Origin: CAZWCX01 sp964632945
GTDB taxonomy: Bacteria > Planctomycetota > MHYJ01 > WSZJ01 > CAZWCX01
Length of the DNA: 64,000 nucleotides
Assembly (NCBI GenBank): GCA_964632945.1
Contig: CAZWCX010000025.1
Coordinates: 4,074 to 68,073, forward strand
Direction: 5' to 3'
The position numbers and the translations under genes are program-made. The notes under the pieces were generated by a model that saw only the letters and a program-made list of their open reading frames with translations, did no database searches and was not told the DNA's origin. Positions 36,628 to 44,781 of this stretch are shown here, piece after piece; the first letter of the stretch is position 1, and every line of letters begins with the position of its first letter.

Positions 36628-39600
36628 ATGCCCTGGGAACGCTCGCCCCTTTCGGACCTGGTCGTCTGGTGCGCCGCATGCGCGAGGGCCTTCGACCCTG
36701 CGACCGGCGCCCCGGTGGCGCGGCCCGCCCGGATCCCGGAGAGTTCGCTACCCTCCGGCGCCGCATGCCCCTCCTGCGGCGCCCCGCTCACGTTGCAAAG
36801 CATCCTCCCCGCCTTGGCTTCAAACGCCACCGTAGTCGACCGGCGGACTCCCTCCGCCCCCTCCCAGGCCACCCTGATCGAGTCCCCCGCCACCGGCCAC
36901 CCGCCCCGCGCGGGCAATGCCGGCGCGACCTCCCGCACCGCGAACGCGGCCATCGGCGATCTGTCGCAGGCGAGCATGGCCCCGATCGGTCCGTTCCGCA
37001 TCCTGCGAGAACTCGGTCGCGGGGGGATGGGAATCGTCTACCTGGCGGAAGACCCCGACCTCGGTCGTCGCTGCGCCCTCAAGGTCCTCCCGCTGACCGG
37101 CGAGGCGGCGAACGATCCCGAGTGGGTAGAACGGTTCGAACGCGAAGCGCGCGCGACCGCGCAACTCGGACACCCCAATCTCGTCGCCGTCCACAGCGTC
37201 GGCGCCACGCCCGGCTGCCGATACATCGCGATGGACTACGTCCCCGGACGGTCCCTCGACGAGGTCTTCCGGGTCGAAGGCATGACCCCGGAACGCGCGA
37301 TCCGCATCGTCTGGCAGGCCTCCCTGGGACTCGCCCACTCCCACGAGAACGGGGTGGTGCACCGCGACATCAAGCCCTCCAATCTGCTCGTGGAGCCGGT
37401 GCCGTTCACGGGGTCGGAAATGCGTTTGAGCCGGAGGGAGCGGGGGGCGATGGAAGCCGCCGCCCGTTGCCACGGACCGGCCGCCCGACGGCGGCCCGAT
37501 GAGGCGGAGGAAGGGACATCCCCAGGCGCCCTGATCGAAGACGTGGTCCGGGTCACCGACTTCGGCCTCGCCGTCTCCACGCGCAGCCACCGGCTCACGG
37601 TGGAGGGGGCAATCCTGGGCACGCCGACCTACATGAGTCCGGAGCAGACGCTGGGCCGGAGCGGGGATGCCACTCCGCAGATGGACGTCTACGGGCTCGG
37701 CGCCACGCTGTACGAGCTGCTGACCGGAGCGCCCCCCTTCTCCGCGCCCGGAACCGCGGGACTGTTCTACCTGATCCAGGAGACGGAGCCGGTTCCCCCC
37801 CGTCGCATCAATCCGAACCTCGATCGGGACATCGAAACCGTGGTGCTCAAGTGCCTCGACAAAGACCCTGCGAAGCGGTACGCCGACGCACGCGAACTCG
37901 CCGACGACCTGCGGCGCTGGCTCGACGACGAGCCGGTACTCGCGCGCCGTCCGTCGCGGGTGGATGTGTGGAAGCGGAAGTTTCGACGCAGTCCCGCCCA
38001 GTACGTGCTGGGGACCGCGCTGGGGTTCCTGCTGCTCTCCCTGGCCGGATACGGCATCGGCGACGTCGTCCTCCGCCATTTGCGTTTCGACGAGACGATC
38101 GCCGCCGCCACCGCGGCGCTCGACGCGGGCGACCTCGCGGGTGCGCGCAAGCGCCTCGATGCCGCGGCCGGGTTCTTGCCCGCCCGGCCCGAAACCGCGC
38201 TGATCGGGGAGCAGATCGACCGTCAACAGGCGGTGCTGCGCGCGGTGGCGGCGGGAAAGAAGCACTTGGAAGAGTGGCGGAGGGCACGGGAGGAGACCGC
38301 GGCACGCGAGGCGGAGCGCCGGGGCGCCGCCGGTGCGCTGGCCGACCGCGCCGGGGTGGTGGCACGCAAGGCGGTCTGGGACGCCGAAGCGGCCGCCGCG
38401 GCCGCGCGCGACCGTGCCCGCGCCGCCCGGGAGGCCTCGGCCTCCCACCTCGCCGCGGCCCTCGAACTCGATCCGCAGAGGGCGGAAGCGCGCGCGCTGC
38501 TCGCCGACCTCGCCTGGGCGCAGTTTCGGGCGGCGGAGGACGCCGGCGATGCCGCGGAACTCGCACGCTGGGAGACGCTCCTGCGCGCGGTGGACGGGGC
38601 GGGGGCGGAACGGCGACTCGCGGAACCCTCCCGTGTGAAGATCGACGCGGAGGGCGGGGCCGCGCGCGTTTCCGTCCTCCGTTACGTCGAGGTCGGCCGC
38701 CTCTCGCTCCTGCGCCCCCCCGGCGAACCACCTCTCGACGAGGCCCGCCGTACCGAGGCACTCGCCCGGTTCGAACCGGATGCGTACGGCCGCACGCTGC
38801 CGTCCGTGGCCGAACGCGCGGCCCGGTCCGCCTTCTTCGGTCCGGGCGTCCTCCCGGCCGAACTCGGCCGCACGCCGATCGAGCCGGCCCTGCCCCCCGG
38901 GTCGTACCTCTTCCTGATCGAGCGGGACGGCCGGACCCCGGCGCGGCTGCCCGTGCGACTGAACCGCGAAGCCCGCCTCGATCGCACGATGACCCTGCTC
39001 CCCTCCGGTTCCGTGCCCGACGGCTTCGTCCACGTCCCGGCGGGACCGTTCCTGCGGGAGGATTCCGCCGCGGAAACGACGACCGGAACGTACTGTATCG
39101 CCCGGTTCGAGGTCACGAACACGGAGTACCTCGAATTCCTGAATGATCCCGGCACGCAGGCGGAGGTCGCGCGGGCGGAGGGTGGGATCCGGCGCGTGCC
39201 CCGGACCGCGCCGCGCGACGGCGCCTTGTGGCCGCGGGACCCGGAGGGACGGTTCTCGCTGCCCGACGGCCTGCGCGAGGACGCGCCCGTGACCGGCGTC
39301 GATCTCGACGATGCGCGCGCCTACGCCGCCTGGTTCGACCGCCGACGCGGGGACGCCGCCTGGACGTTCGCGCTTCCCACCGAACCGGAGTGGGAGAAGG
39401 CGATGCGGGGGACCGACGGCCGACCCTACCCCTGGGGCAACGCCTTCGATTCCTCTCTCTGCGCCGTCAAGGGATCCTCCCCGGGACGCCCCGCTCCGGT
39501 CGGGGCGTTTCCGGCGGACGAAAGCCCGTTCGGGGCGCGCGACATGGCCGGCAATGCGGCGGAGTGGACCGTCACCGGCGACGACCGCGGCGGGTATGCG

Positions 39601-39726
39601 GTCAAGGGCGGTTCGTGGACGAGCGACTCGAACTGGTGCCGCGCCGATTCGCGGGACCTCGACCTGCCGGGAGAGGTCGACGACGAAAACGGGATCCGCC
39701 TGGTGGCGCGGCCGCGGAACGAGTAG
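36628..39726 (+). CDS. K8: Ser/Thr kinase with zinc ribbon and C-terminal FGE-type domain
   Basis: 1032 residues from the ATG at 36628 (GGAG six bases upstream). N-terminal CxxC pairs (15/18 and 47/50) form a probable zinc ribbon. Kinase about 122-420: GRGGMGIVY, Lys152, HRDIKPSN (245-247), DFG 311-313, SPEQ. About 45 charged residues are inserted between the catalytic loop and DFG (257-304), which is unusual. One transmembrane helix near 450, then an Ala/Arg-rich coiled coil. The sulfatase-modifying-factor (FGE/EgtB-like) domain lies at about 800-1030 (VPAGPFLRED, LPTEPEWEKAMRG, YPWGN, DMAGNAAEW). Only one Cys (NWCRADSR) of the FGE active pair remains, so formylglycine-generating activity is doubtful; ligand or substrate binding is likelier. 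Divergent from the flavoenzyme unit. Confidence 0.92.
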   Translation: MPWERSPLSDLVVWCAACARAFDPATGAPVARPARIPESSLPSGAACPSCGAPLTLQSILPALASNATVVDRRTPSAPSQATLIESPATGHPPRAGNAGATSRTANAAIGDLSQASMAPIGPFRILRELGRGGMGIVYLAEDPDLGRRCALKVLPLTGEAANDPEWVERFEREARATAQLGHPNLVAVHSVGATPGCRYIAMDYVPGRSLDEVFRVEGMTPERAIRIVWQASLGLAHSHENGVVHRDIKPSNLLVEPVPFTGSEMRLSRRERGAMEAAARCHGPAARRRPDEAEEGTSPGALIEDVVRVTDFGLAVSTRSHRLTVEGAILGTPTYMSPEQTLGRSGDATPQMDVYGLGATLYELLTGAPPFSAPGTAGLFYLIQETEPVPPRRINPNLDRDIETVVLKCLDKDPAKRYADARELADDLRRWLDDEPVLARRPSRVDVWKRKFRRSPAQYVLGTALGFLLLSLAGYGIGDVVLRHLRFDETIAAATAALDAGDLAGARKRLDAAAGFLPARPETALIGEQIDRQQAVLRAVAAGKKHLEEWRRAREETAAREAERRGAAGALADRAGVVARKAVWDAEAAAAAARDRARAAREASASHLAAALELDPQRAEARALLADLAWAQFRAAEDAGDAAELARWETLLRAVDGAGAERRLAEPSRVKIDAEGGAARVSVLRYVEVGRLSLLRPPGEPPLDEARRTEALARFEPDAYGRTLPSVAERAARSAFFGPGVLPAELGRTPIEPALPPGSYLFLIERDGRTPARLPVRLNREARLDRTMTLLPSGSVPDGFVHVPAGPFLREDSAAETTTGTYCIARFEVTNTEYLEFLNDPGTQAEVARAEGGIRRVPRTAPRDGALWPRDPEGRFSLPDGLREDAPVTGVDLDDARAYAAWFDRRRGDAAWTFALPTEPEWEKAMRGTDGRPYPWGNAFDSSLCAVKGSSPGRPAPVGAFPADESPFGARDMAGNAAEWTVTGDDRGGYAVKGGSWTSDSNWCRADSRDLDLPGEVDDENGIRLVARPRNE

Positions 39727-39731
39727 CCCGG

Positions 39732-39742
39732 CCCCCCCCCCC
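39732..39742. other. C11 homopolymer between convergent genes
   Basis: Eleven consecutive C bases in the 27-bp gap between the K8 stop and the C25-peptidase stop. Not coding; likely to be length-variable or mis-sized in reads. Confidence 0.7.
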
Positions 39743-39753
39743 ACCGCCACCCG

Positions 39754-41298
39754 CTACGCGGGGGGAAGCCGCAGCGAGGGATCGCCGAAGAGCATGAACT
39801 TCATGCCCTGGAAGAAGATGCTGGCCGGGTACCAATCGGCGGTGGGCACGAGTTCGTCGAGCCGCTCCTGCGCGTGGTAGTGCCGGATCGCCCGGCACCA
39901 GAGATCGCCGAGCCGGGTCGACCGGTCGGCGCGCGCGAGCGCGCGCACGAAGCCGTCCACGAGCGTGAGACCGCAGGGCTGGCTGCCGGTGTTGCACCCG
40001 ATGTAGGCGACCGCCCCGCGCGGGCCTCCGCGGACGAGGAATTCGCCGATGCCGGTGCGGTCGTAGGGCTCCGGCTGGTACGGCGCCGGCGCGGGCGGCG
40101 GGGATCGGAACACTTCGCCCCGATTCGTCCCCTCATGCTCCTTCCCCTCCACGTCCCGATAGGCGTCGTAGGGCGCGAGGGTGCTGAAATGCGCGGTCGA
40201 GCATCCGGCCGAAAAGAAAATCGGGGTGAGCGGCGCCCCCTCCATCCGCGCGACGCTGTCGGTGGAGAGACATCCCTCCCAGCCGTTCTCCAGGCCGTGG
40301 CCGGCGTGAAAGACGAAGGAGCAGCCCGCGCGCACGCGGGCGACGATCTCCGCCTCGACCGGCAGGGGCAGGTCGGATTCTTTCCCGGCATCCCGGTAGT
40401 AGAGCCGCTCGGCGCTCCAGCCTTCGCCGAGTTCCGCCTGCAACCGGTCGAACCGTCCCCGGGCGTCGACCCAGCCCCCGCCGACGGCGAAGACGACACG
40501 CCGGCCGGCGGACCCGAAGCCCGGTCCCGGCGCGGGGTCGCCCGCCTCTCCCCGCTCCGACAAAAGCGCCCGCTCGAACGCAATCGTCTTCGCGGCCACG
40601 ATGGCGGCCTCCTCGGCGGTGCGCACCGGCCACCGCCCGACGGCGAGTTCGGGCAGGTAGTGGATCCCGTCGAAATTCATCGGCGGATCCTTGTGGTGCT
40701 CGCCGTGCACCTCCCCGAAGTAGCCGGCGTGATGCCCCTCCCGGTTGCCGTTCCAGTCGTCGAATGACCCGTCGGCGCGCGCGACGTCGGCGTAGTAGAG
40801 ATCGCTCGGATAGAACGCCGTATCGAAGGCGGGCGGGTGAACGCGGTCGAGCGTCATGTAGCGCACCGGCAGGACTCCGGCATCCCCGACCAGGAGGGCA
40901 TAGCGCACGGAACGGTCCTGCCAGGCGGCATGGAGCCAGCGCTTGAGCCGCTCGGGGTCGTCCGCGCCTGCGCCCTGGAGGACCTCTTCGAGGACGGCCG
41001 TTTCGACCGGGAGGTCGGCGCGGCGATGAGCGAGGTACGCCTCGAGGGCGGGGAGAAAGGCGCGCGGAACGACGACCGCCAGCGCGGCGGCCTCGGCAGG
41101 CCGGGCGGCGGCATCCCCGGTGGCGACCTCTTCCGCCGCCACGCGGGAGGGGGCGCCGGCCGGCCGGAGCGTGAGGAGGATCGCGAGCAGGATCCCGGCG
41201 AAGCCACGAATCGGCAATCCGCGGGTGCGCGAGTGCCGTCGGGGGGAAAGCGCGTCCCGCTCCGCCCCCCCGCCGCGAGCGACCGGTTCCGGGCGCAT
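39754..41298 (-). CDS. Secreted gingipain-like cysteine peptidase (family C25)
   Basis: 514 residues from the ATG at 41298, three bases after the preceding stop. A long basic N-terminus leads to a signal/anchor helix (33-46, GFAGILLAILLTL). The body matches the C25 layout: ALLVGDAGVLPVRYM, ASP-rich YPSDLYYAD, AVGRWPVRT, then the catalytic dyad His334 in FHAGHG and Cys366 in SAGCSTAHF. Clan CD peptidases of this kind cut after Arg or Lys in gingipains; specificity here is unknown. Only the catalytic domain is present, with no adhesin or sorting domain. Likely cotranscribed with the upstream secreted protein, which carries a similar His-Gly/Cys arrangement. Confidence 0.8.
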   Translation of the reverse strand: MRPEPVARGGGAERDALSPRRHSRTRGLPIRGFAGILLAILLTLRPAGAPSRVAAEEVATGDAAARPAEAAALAVVVPRAFLPALEAYLAHRRADLPVETAVLEEVLQGAGADDPERLKRWLHAAWQDRSVRYALLVGDAGVLPVRYMTLDRVHPPAFDTAFYPSDLYYADVARADGSFDDWNGNREGHHAGYFGEVHGEHHKDPPMNFDGIHYLPELAVGRWPVRTAEEAAIVAAKTIAFERALLSERGEAGDPAPGPGFGSAGRRVVFAVGGGWVDARGRFDRLQAELGEGWSAERLYYRDAGKESDLPLPVEAEIVARVRAGCSFVFHAGHGLENGWEGCLSTDSVARMEGAPLTPIFFSAGCSTAHFSTLAPYDAYRDVEGKEHEGTNRGEVFRSPPPAPAPYQPEPYDRTGIGEFLVRGGPRGAVAYIGCNTGSQPCGLTLVDGFVRALARADRSTRLGDLWCRAIRHYHAQERLDELVPTADWYPASIFFQGMKFMLFGDPSLRLPPA

Positions 41299-41301
41299 GG
41301 C

Positions 41302-42195
41302 CTACCGCGTCGCCGCGCGGATCATCGCCCGCAGCGACTCGCGGTCGAGCGCACCCAGGCGCTCGTCGATGAGACGGTCGATCTCGGCCATGACCCGGTC
41401 TTCCGCGCGCCGCTCCTCGAGCCAGGCCAGTTCCTCGGCCCGGGTCGGGATGGCGTCGATCGTAACGGTACGGCCCGCGAAGACGGTCACGCTCCCCTGG
41501 TCGATGTCCTTTTCCGTGATTTTCGCCCCCTGGAAGATCCGACCCAGCGCCCGGTACCAACCCGAACGGGCCCGTCTCCGGCTGATCTCATAGGCGCGCT
41601 CGGTCGCCGTGCGCGCATCCGTCCCTTGCGCCCACAGGCGCAAAAAGGTCGGGAAGTGGAACACCGGCACCACGTTCAATCCGACGTGCCCGGTCACCGC
41701 ATCCGCGCCGACGCGCATCCAGTCGTCGACCAGGCTGGCGCTGTAGCACCCCATCATGTAGACGAGACGGATCTTCTCCCCGCCTTTCCCGTCCAGTTCC
41801 GCGACGATGTCCCGGCCGGTGAGACGGCCGCCGTGGACGGCGAGGACCTCCGGAAGACCGTGGGTCTCGAGGACGATGTCGACGACGTAGTCGGCGCGCA
41901 GCAGTGCGTGCAACTCCCGGAAGAAGTTGTCCCGGGTCGCGCGCCGGCCGACCAGCGTTCGGACCCGTGCATAGCGCCCCGTGATCGCGAGCGAGCGCGT
42001 GACCAGGTCGCCGACCCCTTCCGCCAAGTCCCCCGGGAGCGTATCGCCGCTGTCGTTGTCGATGAGCGCGAGCAGGGCCAGCCGGCGCGGCGCCTCGGCT
42101 TCCTGCGCTCCGACCGGCCCTGCACCGGCCGCGAGGATCAGAAACAACGCGGCCAGGGCGGACGAAAGCAGGCGGGCAAGACTCGGCCGGCGCAT
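41302..42195 (-). CDS. Secreted protein with caspase-fold-like His/Cys motifs
   Basis: 297 residues; strong GGAGGAG six bases before the ATG at 42195. Signal peptide 1-30. The region 100-175 contains VDIVLETHG (His112 followed by Gly) and RLVYMMGCYSAS (Cys150), each after a hydrophobic strand. This is the hallmark order of clan CD peptidases (caspase, gingipain, legumain, clostripain). After that come NVVPVFHFP and a helical C-terminus. I do not recognise a named family. The neighbouring C25 protein three bases downstream supports a proteolysis-related pair, but an inactive or non-peptidase Rossmann-like role is possible. Promoter candidate at 42259-42287. Confidence 0.65.
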   Translation of the reverse strand: MRRPSLARLLSSALAALFLILAAGAGPVGAQEAEAPRRLALLALIDNDSGDTLPGDLAEGVGDLVTRSLAITGRYARVRTLVGRRATRDNFFRELHALLRADYVVDIVLETHGLPEVLAVHGGRLTGRDIVAELDGKGGEKIRLVYMMGCYSASLVDDWMRVGADAVTGHVGLNVVPVFHFPTFLRLWAQGTDARTATERAYEISRRRARSGWYRALGRIFQGAKITEKDIDQGSVTVFAGRTVTIDAIPTRAEELAWLEERRAEDRVMAEIDRLIDERLGALDRESLRAMIRAATR

Positions 42196-42258
42196 GGTCG
42201 ACTCCTCCAGGCAAAGGGATCCGCGCGACGCTCACGGGGTACCCGGGTCGCGGCAGGT

Positions 42259-42287
42259 ACTCTAGCCGCCGGCCCGGGGAAAGGCAA
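42259..42287 (-). promoter_or_regulatory. Promoter for the caspase-like/C25 gene pair
   Basis: TTGCCT (42287-42282), 17 bp, TAGAGT (42264-42259); the gene starts 63 bp further on. Confidence 0.45.
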
Positions 42288-42416
42288 CTCCGGTTTCCGG
42301 CCCGCGCGACCGCGGTCCGTGGAATGGCCGGGGCCTCCGCGCGGAGCGCCCGCCGAACCGGCCGCGGCTTCCGGATCCGGATCGCGGCCGCGCCGGCGGG
42401 CGCCCCGAAACGAACC

Positions 42417-42451
42417 GGGGCCGCGCAGCGCTTGCGCGCCTGCGCGGCCCC
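42417..42451 (-). terminator. Terminator downstream of lipoprotein genes
   Basis: Perfect 12-bp inverted repeat (42417-42428 GGGGCCGCGCAG, 42440-42451 CTGCGCGGCCCC) with an 11-base loop, starting 22 bases after the lipoprotein stop on the minus strand. It is followed by a modestly T-rich GGTTCGTTTCG. Probably an intrinsic terminator that separates the lipoprotein unit from the peptidase promoter. Confidence 0.6.
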
Positions 42452-42473
42452 GCCAATCCGAGTCTCCGGTGCG

Positions 42474-42908
42474 CTACCCGCGCTGCCGATAGAGCTTCCA
42501 GACGCCCAGGTCGTCGGGCGAGCAGGTGTACCAGCTCCCCCACATGTGCTTGTAGGTCGACCAGCCCTTGAGATAGACGGTGACCTGCTCCCGGTCGGGA
42601 ACCGTCGGGAACATCGCGGTGAAGGCGATGTTCTGTTCCTCGGTCGCCGCGATCTGGCTGATCGAGGTGTGGGTGTACTCGCGACCATCGGGTCCCCGCT
42701 CCGTGACCTTGACGGTCGCGTGCAGCCCCTGATGGCGCTGGTCGATCTCCACCCACAGGTCGAAGACCTGACCGTCCTGGTTGCGAACCAGGATTCCCTT
42801 CCACTTGCCCAGGACGTTTACGTGGACCGACGGGGGATAGCTGCGCGCGCAACCGCACAGAACCAGGGCGGCGACCAGCATCGCTCCCGCCTTCACGACA
42901 TGCTTCAT
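42474..42908 (-). CDS. Small lipoprotein, paralog of the next gene
   Basis: 144 residues from the ATG at 42908, set by GGAGGGTGTGAG directly upstream and by a lipoprotein signal ending LVLCGC. A single compact beta-rich domain follows: GKWKGILVRNQDG, then alternating strands, and a C-terminal DLGVWKLYRQ. The downstream-facing end matches the paralog at 42965-43471 (DLGTWRMSKK), as do the G-x-W-x-G start and the Q-x-H-Q-G block. No named family recognised. Probably an outer or inner membrane-anchored binding domain of the lipocalin-like kind; function unknown. 56 bp behind its paralog, cotranscribed. Confidence 0.75.
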   Translation of the reverse strand: MKHVVKAGAMLVAALVLCGCARSYPPSVHVNVLGKWKGILVRNQDGQVFDLWVEIDQRHQGLHATVKVTERGPDGREYTHTSISQIAATEEQNIAFTAMFPTVPDREQVTVYLKGWSTYKHMWGSWYTCSPDDLGVWKLYRQRG

Positions 42909-42964
42909 CTCACACCCTCCGCAGCGTGCGCGGCCGCGCTTCGGCGGTCGCGAACGGCCGATTC

Positions 42965-43471
42965 CTAGCCCTTCTTCGACATCCGCCAGGTACCGAGATC
43001 CTCGTTGTGGTTGGTCTGATAGGTCCCCCAGAGGATCCCACCCGGCTCGACCACGCCCATGAACGAAAGCTTGCGCGGCTCCAGGTCGCGGGAATCCGGT
43101 ACCCACGCCCAGAACTGTACGACGTGACGATCATTCACCCAGCGGCGATCGTGGGCGCCGTCGTGGGTCGCCTCTTCCTGCCACGCCCAGGCGCCGACCT
43201 GGCGGACGGGCACGTTCGCGTAGCTCGAGGTCTTGTAGACGCGTCCGCTCGCGCGGTCGGTCACGCGGGTCAGGGTGAGGATCCCCTGGTGGGTCTGCTT
43301 GAATTCGACCTCGAGTTTGAACCGCAGATTATCGATTTCGCGGGAAAGGTTCCCTTCCCAATGGCCCAGGATCCGGCTTTCCGGCGCCGGGGGGGCCTTG
43401 CTGCCGCAACCCGTGACGCCCACGGCGACCAGCGCCACGCCGGCGAGCACGACGAGCCCCGAAAGCCTCAT
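42965..43471 (-). CDS. Small lipoprotein, paralog of the preceding gene
   Basis: 168 residues; ATG at 43471 with GGAGGGTGTCGC upstream. Lipobox VTGC at residues 19-22. The mature domain begins GHWEGNLSREIDN and contains QTHQGILTLTRV, a Trp-rich middle (QVGAWAWQEE, VQFWAWVPDSR) and ends DLGTWRMSKKG. It is about 25 residues longer than its neighbour because of the Trp-rich insertion. It is first in the two-gene unit and is served by a near-consensus promoter 125 bp upstream. Function unknown. Confidence 0.75.
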   Translation of the reverse strand: MRLSGLVVLAGVALVAVGVTGCGSKAPPAPESRILGHWEGNLSREIDNLRFKLEVEFKQTHQGILTLTRVTDRASGRVYKTSSYANVPVRQVGAWAWQEEATHDGAHDRRWVNDRHVVQFWAWVPDSRDLEPRKLSFMGVVEPGGILWGTYQTNHNEDLGTWRMSKKG

Positions 43472-43602
43472 GCGACACCCTCCAACCTACTGACCCACTC
43501 TCGGTCCGCGTAAGGGTCTTTCGGCAACTTCGGAACGGATCCGCAGTCGCCGCGCCGAAATTCTCCCCGTGGGAGTGTTTCCGGCGAACTGGACCGTCGG
43601 AC

Positions 43603-43630
43603 ATTCTACGAGCGGAGGGATCCTAGTCAA
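43603..43630 (-). promoter_or_regulatory. Promoter for the lipoprotein pair
   Basis: TTGACT (43630-43625), 16 bp, TAGAAT (43608-43603). It is the best sigma-70-type match in the window. Predicted leader of about 125 nt before the ATG; I see no recognisable riboswitch in it. Confidence 0.6.
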
Positions 43631-43733
43631 GAGAATTATCCCCGGGTCCGGAAGGCGGGTCCGACCGGCGACGACGAACGTCGACCCCGGGCTCCCGCGG
43701 CCGGGATCGGGGCGCGGTGCCGGGGGCGGCAGG

Positions 43734-44699
43734 TCAAATCGCGACCTCCACCCACTGGCCGTTCCCAAGCGCTGATCGGGTACAGGCTTCCGCGAGACGG
43801 ACGGCGATGAGGCCGTCCTCGGCATCGATCCGGACGCCCCCCCGGCAAGCGGAGACGAATTCCGACACGACGACCGGCAAGGTCGGCGCCTGGGGGGGCA
43901 TGGGTTCCTCGCCGGCGGATCCGCCGGTGTGCCGCACCAGCGTGTGGGCGAACCGTTCCCCCACCCAGAGGTCGCCGCCGGCGTGGACGCGGATGCGTTC
44001 GAGGCGGGGGGCCGGTTGCTCCGTGACGCTGGCCACGGCCTCGAGGTCGGGGAACCGGCAGCGGAGGGTGAATCGGGTCTCGCGCGGGGGCGGGGGTTCG
44101 GCGACGCAGGAGACGGCGCCGGCGGTCCCGGGACGCAAGCGGGCCAGCCAATCGAGGATGTGGACGCCGAGCTCGAAGAGTCGCCCCTGGGCATCCTCGG
44201 CGCGCAACGAGCGCACGACCGCGTCGGCGCGCGAATCGAGGACGAAGACGTAGTCGATCCGCACCGGACCGGGGCGGGTCTCGAGGGCGCGGGCGAGGGT
44301 GCGGTAGAGGACCTCGCGGCGCAGGGTCTGGGCAACCATGCACGACATGCCCGTGTTGCGGGCGGTTTCGACGATCTCCCGGGCGGCGGCTTCGGACTCG
44401 GCGAGGGGTTTTTCGACGAGGACGGGCTTGCCGGCGCGGAGCGCCTCGAGGGTGACGGCGCGGTGGGTGCCGGTCGGGGTGACGACGATCACGCCGTCGA
44501 CGCCGGGATCGGCGACCAGGGCGCGGGGGTCGGGGTGGAAGGGCACGCCGGCCGCGCGGGCAAAGCGCTCGCCGAGATCGGCATTTCGCCGGCAGACGGC
44601 GGCGAGGACGGCGCCGGGGATTTCGCCGCGGAGGAGGTGGCGGGCGTAGCGTTCGCCGTGGCGGCCGGGGCCGACGAGGCCGAGTCGGAAGGGGTTCAC
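43734..44699 (-). CDS. Gfo/Idh/MocA-family oxidoreductase
   Basis: 321 residues from a GTG at 44699, chosen because it begins exactly at the Rossmann strand (FRLGLVGPGRHG). The NAD(P) fold covers 1-120, with VVTPTGTH and the family motif LVEKPLAE (the EKP lysine). The C-terminal beta domain follows, with SRADAVVRS and the GVHILDWLARL helix that normally carries the substrate-binding His. Members oxidise or reduce sugars, inositols and related polyols; the substrate cannot be named. It lies between the lipoproteins and a HEAT protein with no obvious pathway neighbour. In-frame extension upstream of the GTG is ignored because it overlaps the HEAT gene. Confidence 0.85.
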   Translation of the reverse strand: MNPFRLGLVGPGRHGERYARHLLRGEIPGAVLAAVCRRNADLGERFARAAGVPFHPDPRALVADPGVDGVIVVTPTGTHRAVTLEALRAGKPVLVEKPLAESEAAAREIVETARNTGMSCMVAQTLRREVLYRTLARALETRPGPVRIDYVFVLDSRADAVVRSLRAEDAQGRLFELGVHILDWLARLRPGTAGAVSCVAEPPPPRETRFTLRCRFPDLEAVASVTEQPAPRLERIRVHAGGDLWVGERFAHTLVRHTGGSAGEEPMPPQAPTLPVVVSEFVSACRGGVRIDAEDGLIAVRLAEACTRSALGNGQWVEVAI

Positions 44700-44781
44700 G
44701 GCAGGACCGGGCTCCGCGAGCGGGACGGGAGGGACGACGGGTCCGCCGGCGCCCGGTCGGGCGGGCGGAGCGGGGAAACGG

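Noticed and set aside
39727..39753. C11 run considered as a frameshift site like the one in K7.
   Set aside because: It lies between stop codons of convergent genes, so it cannot shift a reading frame.
42196..42473. The 278-bp gap checked for a small gene or RNA.
   Set aside because: It holds a terminator hairpin and a promoter candidate; no convincing gene was seen.
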